Shown: positions 1 to 6,026 of the stretch, piece after piece
How the letters are laid out: the number at the start of each line of letters is the position of its first letter
Position numbering within the stretch: position 1 is the first letter of the stretch
From: CAYMZB01 sp964394845
GTDB lineage: Bacteria; Patescibacteriota; Microgenomatia; Daviesbacterales; UBA10151
Length of the DNA: 8,724 nt
Assembly: GCA_964394845.1 (NCBI GenBank)
Contig: CAYMZB010000063.1
Coordinates: 1 to 8,724, forward strand
Direction of reading: 5' to 3'
The notes under the pieces: model-generated
Databases searched by the model: none
Seen by the model: the letters and a program-made list of their open reading frames with translations, nothing else
What the model was told of the DNA's origin: nothing
Program-made: the position numbers and the translations under genes

Positions 1-93
1 AATAATTTCAGACTTACTTTTCTTTTGAGTCCTAGCTGTATTATTAATCTCTCTATTCAATTCTTCTGGAAGATAGATGTGTGTCCTTTGCAT
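1..93 (-). CDS. Ribbon-helix-helix (CopG/Arc-like) DNA-binding protein, N-terminal fragment
   Basis: The first 31 codons of a minus-strand gene are visible, starting at ATG 93-91; the rest lies beyond the left edge. The peptide begins MQRTHIYLPEELNREI and continues to KSKSEII. This is the pattern of a ribbon-helix-helix fold: a short beta strand (RTHIYL, residues 3-8), a Pro-capped first helix (PEELNREINNTA), a basic turn, and the start of the second helix (KSEII). Such proteins dimerise and bind operator DNA through the paired strands. Many are antitoxins that repress their own toxin-antitoxin operon, and others are small repressors. The partner gene, if there is one, would lie off the window. 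A promoter with TATAAT ends only 9 nt before the ATG, so the transcript may be leaderless. The fold is fairly sure from the N-terminus; an antitoxin role is only a possibility. Confidence 0.75.
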   Translation of the reverse strand, partial: MQRTHIYLPEELNREINNTARTQKKSKSEII

Positions 94-102
94 AGTAAGG
101 TT

Positions 103-130
103 ATTATATCACATGTTACAGGTGCTACAA
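103..130 (-). promoter_or_regulatory. Extended -10 promoter of the ribbon-helix-helix gene
   Basis: Read on the minus strand, a perfect TATAAT lies at 108-103, preceded by TGA to give an extended -10 (TGATATAAT). A weak -35 match, TTGTAG, lies at 130-125 with a 16 bp spacer. Only 9 nt separate the -10 from the ATG, so transcription would start about 2-3 nt before the start codon. No Shine-Dalgarno sequence is present. An imperfect dyad (114-129; conserved pairs TGT..CA and TG..ACA) overlaps the -35 and could be an autoregulatory operator, but that is weak. Confidence 0.6.
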
Positions 131-160
131 ATAAATGCTGAAGGTAATCTAAAGGAAGAA

Positions 161-177
161 ACATAATCCGGCTTATG
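161..177 (-). terminator. Weak candidate terminator after the surface-protein gene
   Basis: Just after the stop codon of the large surface-protein gene, CATAA and TTATG form a 5 bp AT-rich stem around a 6 nt loop (162-177). On the minus strand a pyrimidine-rich run (TTTCTTCCTTT) follows. The stem is short and weak for intrinsic termination. The rest of the 100 nt gap down to the next gene shows no better hairpin, only that gene's promoter. Confidence 0.25.
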
Positions 178-193
178 CTCCCCTTAACATGAA

Positions 194-3100
194 TTAGTTA
201 CAAGAATCTACTTTGAAACTTTGTTCTTTTAAAATATTTCCAGTTGGAGGGAATACTCCGTCGTCATTATCTCTTATTTGTACAGAATAATTAGTTCCCG
301 CTGAAAGCTGAGTAAAATTACCTTTGTTAAGCGAGTCAACTACGTTACCATGCAAAGCAAGACCCTTTAAAGAATTAGAATAGCTTCTGAGTATATAGTA
401 CTTATCAGCATCTTTATTAAAAAGATAAGCTGTTGCTTTTTGAAAATTCAAACTATTATCTCCACTTGTTACAAGAAGTATATAAGGATTTACTATCCAA
501 TTATTTGGATGAGTTGGGTTTATCGGTTTAAAACAGATTGCAGATACATTAAAGGTTGAGGAGGAAAGTTGATCAGCCACAAATACATCTGTTCCATAAC
601 TGGATGATAAACAGGGATTACTTGTCAAGTAGCACGAATCAGGTGGTATTGGTCCTGGAAATGTATATTCAGTTACCTTAATAGATTTTACTGGATTTGT
701 TGTTTTATTGAAAAAAGAAATTTCAGTAGGTTTAAATGTTGCACTCCCAAAAGAATTTGTAACAGCTTTTGCTGCAGAGTCAGAACTACAATCAGATTCG
801 CTCTTCATACAGATCCATAACTGATACATTCGATTCGGTATTAGTCCGTTTACATCACCACTCAATCTAACAACCATACTATTCCATCCAGGACTGCTAA
901 AATCTTCTTTCATTTCCAGGAGCTCAGCCAATACCGTTCCTGCTGATTTAAGTACAGGACCTATAGAATTAGGAATAAGTTTGATATTACTGGAGAATAA
1001 GGGGGTAATACTCCTTATGGATTGTGGCGGGACCTCCGGAATTGGGTTTGTGATAGGACTTGGAGCTACTGTAGGTGAGAGAGTATCATCATTAATTACA
1101 ATTTTAAATACCATCTGGCTTGAACTACCTCTATGACAATCTGGAGGAGTTGTTTTGTTATTACAGCTCTCCCCGTAAATAATTAACGTTGCATAATAAA
1201 CACCTGGTTTTTTAGAAGGTGCTTTTACGCTTAATGAACTATTAATTACCTCTTCACCAGGTTGCACAACTTTTTGAGTTGTTGTACTTGGTCCGGAAGT
1301 TATGTTTGTATCAAATCCGTAAAATGTTAACATTCCTGCAGGACTACTCCGTGATGTTATAGTTGTTCTATATAAAGGGCCACTGGTTCTATTAGATGCT
1401 TTAAAAAATCTTTTTATTTCACAGGGCGATTCAGGTTTATCGTAGTCTACAGATTTACATTCAACTGTGGTAGTAGACTTGTCTAAAATGATTTTATAAT
1501 CATATTCCACATATTTTGGTAAATTAAACTTTAAATCTCCTTTTCCAGATAGACAGGCATTTTCCAATGCCTGACAATCAGAATCATTTGCTAATTTAAC
1601 TTCTATATAAGTATTTTCATCTGTATATTCAACACCATTTCCTTGATCCTTAAACGAGGCACTACCTGATTGATTTGTTGTAATAGTTCCTTCACTTCTA
1701 CACCCTCCGACTTGAGGACCTTCCGGACATATATATAAAGTATATTGAGTGTTTGCTTTTAAGCCACCGACACTCCCGCTTAATTTAGTACTAATAAAAA
1801 ATGGTTCTGTTGCGGTTGCAATAATTTGCACTGTTCCATAGGCATTTTTTAACGAGCCAGTAGGAAGAAGATTGATATTCAGAGTTTTAGATTCTGCCGG
1901 AGTTGTTCCGGAGACTAACTCCACCTGTCCGGATCTTCTTTCAACTTTGCCGGTGGAATCTTTAAAGTCTACCCAGATGAACTTTTGCCCTGGAGCCACA
2001 TCTTTAAAGGTATAATCTATGACCATCGGGGCAGCGGTATATGGGATATAAGTAGCAGTATCCAGATCTGCGGGTGTTTCTGCGTAGCGGTAGAAAGCAG
2101 TGGTGACAGCAGCAGGAGTTGGAGTTGAAGTAGGTGCAGAAATTGGGGTTGGTGCAAGGGAAGGAGCTGAGGTAGGTGCAGGTCCGCCTGCAGTGTCACA
2201 CTTTTGATTGAACTTAGAGGCCAGACAAGAGTAGTCTTTGGCGTTGACCTTACCATCGAGATTGATATCAGCAACAGCACAATCACCGGTAGCATCTTTA
2301 AAGTAACAACCTGATAGTTTGGAAAAGTCTAAAATATTAACCCATCCGTCTTTATTAATATCTGCACTACAGGCAGTGCAGGTAAATACTGCCGGAGTTG
2401 GGGTAGGAACAGGAGTTGGAGAGGACAGGGAACACTGTTTATCTAAGTTAGCCTGCCAGCATTTGATATCATCATCATTAATTTGTTTATCACCATTAAC
2501 ATCAGCATTGGCACAAGCTCCTAATACAGGCTTTGATTTACAAGCTTTGATCAGACTAAAATCTCCAGTGTTAACAGATCCGCTTTTGTCAGCATCAGCG
2601 CTGCAGGCGGTACAGGCAGACGGAACAGTACTGGGGTTTGGTGTAGGATTAGTTGGAACATCAGCAAAGGTGTAGGTTTTAGCCTCACCCAGGTTTTTAA
2701 CAGAGTAGCCTTCACCAGGAACAATCGTAAAGTTATTAAAAGGATAACCTATGGGATGTGATTGATAACCGCCAGCTTGAAATTTGGAGATAGTAGAGAC
2801 ATTTAACCCCTGCTTTTTCATATCCTGGAGCAGTGACTCAGCTTTGTTAATTGATAATTTAACTTGAGGCAAGGTAATCAATGAACTGCCTTTGGGGATA
2901 GTCAGACTATAGATATCAGGTTTAGTACCTGTTAAGGTGATACTGCCTTTCCAGTTTTTGCTGACTACAAAATACCCTTCACCTGGTTTGACTGCAAAGT
3001 TATCAGTGGCAGTTCCCGGATTGTGAGTGATATTTTTTCCAGTGGCCGGATCTGTTTTATAGATGGAGGCGATCTTGCCTTGAGCTGTTGTATTCAACTC

Positions 3101-3487
3101 CTTTAAAAAATCTTCGGCTGTATAGCTTGCGCCTTTATCAATAGTTAACCCTATTAAGTTATTACCATATCCGATATTAAAAGTCTGGCTGGCAGCTTCA
3201 GTGCCCAATACTTTAGGCGCAGTAGTTCCAACCCCGATATTACCAGCTGGACCTAAAGGAGAGATAAACTCAATCTTAACTGTTGGAGAAGTGGTTTTGG
3301 TGATTACTGTACCTAACGAATCTTTGAAAACAACCGGAGGATTAGAAGCTTTGGAAAATAGTTTAAGTGGAGATCCTTGTGTAATTAAATATACTCCAAC
3401 AGCTATCCCAATAAGAAGGATTAGTAAGAATAAAATATGGGCAGCACCCCTTTGGGGTAATTTATCCATCTGATTTAACAGTTGCAC
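194..3487 (-). CDS. Large membrane-anchored surface protein with two six-cysteine dockerin-like domains
   Basis: This exported protein has 1,097 residues from GTG 3487, or 1,091 from ATG 3469, which I prefer. A short basic N-terminus (KLPQRG) precedes one hydrophobic segment at about residues 16-35, a probable uncleaved anchor that leaves the rest outside. Two copies of a roughly 85-residue module follow (about 101-188 and 191-275), each ending in PGEGY. Two dockerin-like domains come next (about 292-352 and 370-430). Each has two DxNxDGxxNxxD-type calcium loops, at residues 298-309 and 329-340, then 376-387 and 407-418. Each also has six cysteines at identical spacing. Pro/Thr/Ser-rich linkers lie around 278-290, 355-366, 434-460 and 803-822. 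Beta-rich, Ig-like regions fill about 463-525 and 660-800, and a second duplicated module occupies about 537-655 and 833-970. There is no LPXTG motif or catalytic signature. Known dockerins bind cohesins; the partner here is unknown. The role is probably adhesion or scaffolding at the cell surface, by inference. The gene starts 34-52 nt after the DHH-like gene and may be partly co-transcribed with it. Confidence 0.8.
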   Translation of the reverse strand: MQLLNQMDKLPQRGAAHILFLLILLIGIAVGVYLITQGSPLKLFSKASNPPVVFKDSLGTVITKTTSPTVKIEFISPLGPAGNIGVGTTAPKVLGTEAASQTFNIGYGNNLIGLTIDKGASYTAEDFLKELNTTAQGKIASIYKTDPATGKNITHNPGTATDNFAVKPGEGYFVVSKNWKGSITLTGTKPDIYSLTIPKGSSLITLPQVKLSINKAESLLQDMKKQGLNVSTISKFQAGGYQSHPIGYPFNNFTIVPGEGYSVKNLGEAKTYTFADVPTNPTPNPSTVPSACTACSADADKSGSVNTGDFSLIKACKSKPVLGACANADVNGDKQINDDDIKCWQANLDKQCSLSSPTPVPTPTPAVFTCTACSADINKDGWVNILDFSKLSGCYFKDATGDCAVADINLDGKVNAKDYSCLASKFNQKCDTAGGPAPTSAPSLAPTPISAPTSTPTPAAVTTAFYRYAETPADLDTATYIPYTAAPMVIDYTFKDVAPGQKFIWVDFKDSTGKVERRSGQVELVSGTTPAESKTLNINLLPTGSLKNAYGTVQIIATATEPFFISTKLSGSVGGLKANTQYTLYICPEGPQVGGCRSEGTITTNQSGSASFKDQGNGVEYTDENTYIEVKLANDSDCQALENACLSGKGDLKFNLPKYVEYDYKIILDKSTTTVECKSVDYDKPESPCEIKRFFKASNRTSGPLYRTTITSRSSPAGMLTFYGFDTNITSGPSTTTQKVVQPGEEVINSSLSVKAPSKKPGVYYATLIIYGESCNNKTTPPDCHRGSSSQMVFKIVINDDTLSPTVAPSPITNPIPEVPPQSIRSITPLFSSNIKLIPNSIGPVLKSAGTVLAELLEMKEDFSSPGWNSMVVRLSGDVNGLIPNRMYQLWICMKSESDCSSDSAAKAVTNSFGSATFKPTEISFFNKTTNPVKSIKVTEYTFPGPIPPDSCYLTSNPCLSSSYGTDVFVADQLSSSTFNVSAICFKPINPTHPNNWIVNPYILLVTSGDNSLNFQKATAYLFNKDADKYYILRSYSNSLKGLALHGNVVDSLNKGNFTQLSAGTNYSVQIRDNDDGVFPPTGNILKEQSFKVDSCN

Positions 3488-3506
3488 ACCACCCCCCCCT
3501 TGTCAA
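3478..3506 (-). promoter_or_regulatory. Possible promoter with a G-tract spacer, upstream of the surface-protein gene
   Basis: A consensus -35 (TTGACA, 3506-3501) is clear, but no good -10 lies at the usual distance. At 17 bp the hexamer is AACTGT, a poor match. The better TTAAAT (3478-3473) is 22 bp away and would start transcription after the preferred ATG. The promoter call is therefore tentative. The G-rich stretch ending in GGTGGT resembles an anti-Shine-Dalgarno complement with wobble pairs, but it lies too close to the GTG and too far from the ATG to be a normal ribosome site. Confidence 0.3.
3492..3499 (-). repeat. G8 homopolymer upstream of the surface-protein start
   Basis: Eight consecutive G residues on the minus strand (C on the plus strand) lie between a perfect TTGACA (3506-3501) and the surface-protein start codons at 3487 (GTG) and 3469 (ATG). 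The run stands out in AT-rich surroundings. Tracts like this slip during replication and control phase-variable surface genes in some pathogens. It is also a classic site of sequencing error. Confidence 0.9.
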
Positions 3507-3521
3507 TACCTGCTTTGATGT

Positions 3522-4499
3522 TTATCCTAACGAAGAACCTTTAAATATTTTAGGGGTCAGCCATTCCGGTTCAATGTTTTCGGAAATAACACCTTCCTCA
3601 TATGGTCTCTCTTCAGGTGAAGGCTGATTTACTATCTGCGTAGCATTTGTAGGCATAGAATCATCCCCAGAATTATCCACAACAGGTTGAGGAGTAGTAG
3701 GCATTAAACCACTCCAATCATATGAAGGAGTAGAAGCTGCTGATCCAGGCTTTCTTCCACCAACCCGCAAACATTGAGCTACAGCCATATATGTTTCTGC
3801 ATTTACCTTTTCGTCTGTTAAATTTTTTGTTACACTAAATATTCCTGCTAAAAGATTGCTTGCAGAGTCACTATCCAGGTTAAACCCTAGATCAGTAATT
3901 ACTGCACCTATTACCTCAGATAAAGAAGAACTTGCAGTATCTACAATATTTGTTTGGCCAAAACTAGTATTAGCTGTTTGAGTATCAATATTTACGACAT
4001 GAGTTCCGGAAAAAGCTTGCGGGCTTGAGTTATAAACATTTCCTAAAGCATTAAGATTAACTGCCCCCACAACAAAGATTAAATTAAAACCACCTCCCTG
4101 GTAATGGGGAACTATCCTACTAGGCTGAAAAGTTTGACCCGGTAGAACATGAAAAACTAAATTCAAATTACTTCCTTCTGCAAACCAATCTAATTTTTCT
4201 AAGGCTGGTACTGTATTATCAGATGCAGCAACCCCTTCCAAAGTTAAAGTTAAATTACCGCCATCTGTTGAGGGAATGTTTTTTTGAATATGGTCTACCC
4301 CAAATAAATGTGACTGACCTACTTTTACTAAATCATCACAAACTATAGAAACTTGTTTTCCGGCTCCTTCAAAAGTTAGAAATAAGGCCAAACCACTAGA
4401 GAGTTGGTCAATATTAGCATTTACAGGTAAAGCAATTAAGATGCTTTTTGCAGTAGGAAGTAAGGTTTTTAGCTCGGTAAGCTGTGTATCGTATTTCAT
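3522..4499 (-). CDS. DHH/NrnA-like phosphoesterase homologue with degenerate active site
   Basis: This 325-residue protein follows the layout of the DHH nanoRNase/phosphoesterase family (NrnA-like) through residues 1 to about 230. Recognisable family landmarks are the N-terminal block ILIALPVNANIDQLSSGLAL (20-39), the stretch VVNIDTQTANTSFG (168-181), and AGIFSVTKNL (218-227). In active members these read roughly H.NPDGDAIGS, INIDHHxSNxxFG and GIxTDTGxF. Here DHH has become DTQ (172-174), the H...D.D of motif I is lost, motif II reads VVGAVN where an Asp is expected, and TDT has become SVT. Metal-dependent hydrolysis is therefore unlikely. The usual DHHA1 substrate-binding domain is also missing; a Pro/Ser/Asn-rich, probably disordered tail (about 247-308) ends in PEWLTPKIFKG (311-321). 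Its place behind infB matches that of nrnA in many bacterial nusA-infB operons. A structural or regulatory role is inferred. The family assignment is fairly confident, the pseudoenzyme call moderately so. No Shine-Dalgarno is visible. Confidence 0.72.
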   Translation of the reverse strand: MKYDTQLTELKTLLPTAKSILIALPVNANIDQLSSGLALFLTFEGAGKQVSIVCDDLVKVGQSHLFGVDHIQKNIPSTDGGNLTLTLEGVAASDNTVPALEKLDWFAEGSNLNLVFHVLPGQTFQPSRIVPHYQGGGFNLIFVVGAVNLNALGNVYNSSPQAFSGTHVVNIDTQTANTSFGQTNIVDTASSSLSEVIGAVITDLGFNLDSDSASNLLAGIFSVTKNLTDEKVNAETYMAVAQCLRVGGRKPGSAASTPSYDWSGLMPTTPQPVVDNSGDDSMPTNATQIVNQPSPEERPYEEGVISENIEPEWLTPKIFKGSSLG

Positions 4500-4519
4500 C
4501 TATGAGGCAGTATGGCTTG

Positions 4520-4548
4520 ATTTTACCACGAGTATCCCATAATCGCAA
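4520..4548 (-). promoter_or_regulatory. Extended -10 promoter in the infB to DHH-like gap
   Basis: The 58 nt gap between the infB stop and the DHH-like ATG holds TTGCGA (4548-4543), a 17 bp spacer, and TAAAAT (4525-4520) preceded by TGG, an extended -10. The -10 ends 20 nt before the ATG, so the leader would be roughly 13 nt and carries no Shine-Dalgarno. This would let the DHH-like gene, and perhaps the surface-protein gene after it, be expressed independently of nusA-infB. Confidence 0.55.
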
Positions 4549-4557
4549 GATTACCCA

Positions 4558-6006
4558 TTATATAACTCTAAAGCTCTCCACAACATCTCCGGTTACAAAA
4601 TCTATAGCAGGAGCAAAAAGCATTCCGCAATCATTACCTTTTTCAACTTTGTTAACCTCTTCTTTAACCTTTTTCAAAGACTTCAGCTTAGTTTCACCAA
4701 GCAACTTCCCCTCCCTAACTACCCTAATTTTCTGCCCTTTGGCTATTATTCCTTCTATCATTCTGCATCCGGCAATCTTTTCGTTTTTACCATATGGAAA
4801 TTCAGCAATTATATCAGCTCTCCCCATCACTTCTTCCAGCTGACCTACTTCAAGAAAAGTGTTAACAACTTCTTCAATATCATCTAAAAGCTCATATATA
4901 ATGTTATAGTTCCTGATTAAAACATGCTCGTTTTCAGCAAGCTTTTGGGCGCCTGAGGCTACCTTAACATTAAAGCCGATTATAATTGCTCCGACTGTTG
5001 AAGCTAATTTAACATTTTCCTCGCCAATATCACCTGTACCAGTTAATATAAAATCAACTACTTTTCCCTCTAAATTAAACTTTTCCGCAGAAAGCTGTAT
5101 TGCCTCCAAGGAGCCTTGTTTATCAGCTTTAATGATAACTTTTAGCGTTTTTGCATCTTTTTGTTTGAGTTTGTCCACTAAAGACTGTACCTCTTCCACC
5201 TTCTTTTCCTCTTCCCCTTCTCCTAGTATTGTCCCAACTGTTGGAACTGCTTCCAAACCCAATACCTCAACCGGAGTAGAAGGTCCAGCTGTGTCTATGC
5301 TTTTAAGACTAGAATCAAACATTCCTCTAACTTTAGACTTTACTCCACCGAGAATAATTGTCATACCTTTTTTTAAAGTGCCGTTTCTAACTAAAATTGT
5401 GGCAATAGAACCCTTAAACTTATCCAAGTTAGCTTCAATAACCACCCCGGCCGGGGGTAGCGTTGGATCACCCTTAATCTCATGTAGCTCTGAAACTAAA
5501 GTAATTACTTCCAAAAGTTTATCTACACCTTCACCTGTTTTTGCAGAAATAGGTACAATGGGAATATCTCCGCCATACTCCTCAATTAGAACTTCTTTAT
5601 CAGAAAGCTGTTTTTTGATTTTTTCTAGCTGAACTTTTGTATTTACCCCTGGTATATCCATCTTATTTATCGCCACAATCATTGGAACTTTTGCTTTTTG
5701 TATATGATTTAATGCCTCTGTTGTTTGAGGCATAATCCCATCATTTAAAGCTATAACTAAAATTGCGATGTCAGCAACTTTTGCTCCTCTGGAGCGCATT
5801 TTCTCAAAAGCAGCATGGCCCGGGGTATCAATAAATGTAATAACTTGAGAATTGTGAGTTACTTGATATGCGCCAATGTGTTGAGTAATCCCGCCATGTT
5901 CTTTTGAAACTACAGAAGATTTACGGATAAAATCCAAAAGGGTAGTTTTGCCATGATCAACATGGCCTAAGATAGTTACGATTGGCGGTCTTGTTTGTAT
6001 TGCCAT
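4558..6006 (-). CDS. infB: Translation initiation factor IF-2, minimal form
   Basis: IF-2 is the GTPase that brings initiator fMet-tRNA to the 30S subunit and promotes 50S joining. All G motifs are present: G1 GHVDHGKT (14-21), the G2 region GGITQHIGA (38-46), G3 DTPGH (60-64), G4 NKMD (114-117) and G5 SAK (154-156). Domain II, domain III and the C-terminal fMet-tRNA-binding domain follow, ending in GDVVESFRVI. At 482 residues it lacks the long N-terminal region of classical IF-2 (about 740 to 890 residues in well-studied bacteria). The start is firm: an in-frame TAA lies two codons upstream of the ATG, so no N-terminal extension can be read. After G3 the usual AADDG reads ALNDG (86-90), a small departure. 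The gene follows nusA after 20 nt with no Shine-Dalgarno, so it is probably co-transcribed and perhaps translationally coupled. rbfA, a common next gene, is absent. Confidence 0.97.
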   Translation of the reverse strand: MAIQTRPPIVTILGHVDHGKTTLLDFIRKSSVVSKEHGGITQHIGAYQVTHNSQVITFIDTPGHAAFEKMRSRGAKVADIAILVIALNDGIMPQTTEALNHIQKAKVPMIVAINKMDIPGVNTKVQLEKIKKQLSDKEVLIEEYGGDIPIVPISAKTGEGVDKLLEVITLVSELHEIKGDPTLPPAGVVIEANLDKFKGSIATILVRNGTLKKGMTIILGGVKSKVRGMFDSSLKSIDTAGPSTPVEVLGLEAVPTVGTILGEGEEEKKVEEVQSLVDKLKQKDAKTLKVIIKADKQGSLEAIQLSAEKFNLEGKVVDFILTGTGDIGEENVKLASTVGAIIIGFNVKVASGAQKLAENEHVLIRNYNIIYELLDDIEEVVNTFLEVGQLEEVMGRADIIAEFPYGKNEKIAGCRMIEGIIAKGQKIRVVREGKLLGETKLKSLKKVKEEVNKVEKGNDCGMLFAPAIDFVTGDVVESFRVI

Positions 6007-6026
6007 AATTTAGAAGAGTTGCCATA

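Noticed and set aside
2017..2295. Second minus-strand frame with a Leu/Pro-rich product
   Set aside because: It is an out-of-frame reading of the linker-encoding repeats in the surface-protein gene.
2100..2460. CRISPR-like or tandem DNA repeats
   Set aside because: The repeated look comes from codons for Pro/Thr/Ala linkers and duplicated protein domains. The DNA copies differ and are not separated by spacers.
2319..2675. Plus-strand open frame of 118 codons opposite the dockerin region
   Set aside because: It lies antisense inside the surface-protein gene, has low-complexity content created by the Pro/Thr linkers and repeated calcium loops, and has no promoter or start context.
3400..3469. 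Type IV prepilin signal at the surface-protein N-terminus (RG before a hydrophobic stretch)
   Set aside because: The Glu expected at +5 after the cleavage site is missing and the residue after Gly is Ala, so a plain membrane anchor fits better.
4484..4843. Plus-strand open frame across the infB 3' end and the DHH-like start
   Set aside because: It overlaps two supported genes on the other strand and shows no recognisable domain.
5132..5632. Plus-strand open frame of 166 codons opposite infB
   Set aside because: It is Ser/Pro/Thr-rich and antisense to a well-conserved infB reading frame, so it is a shadow.
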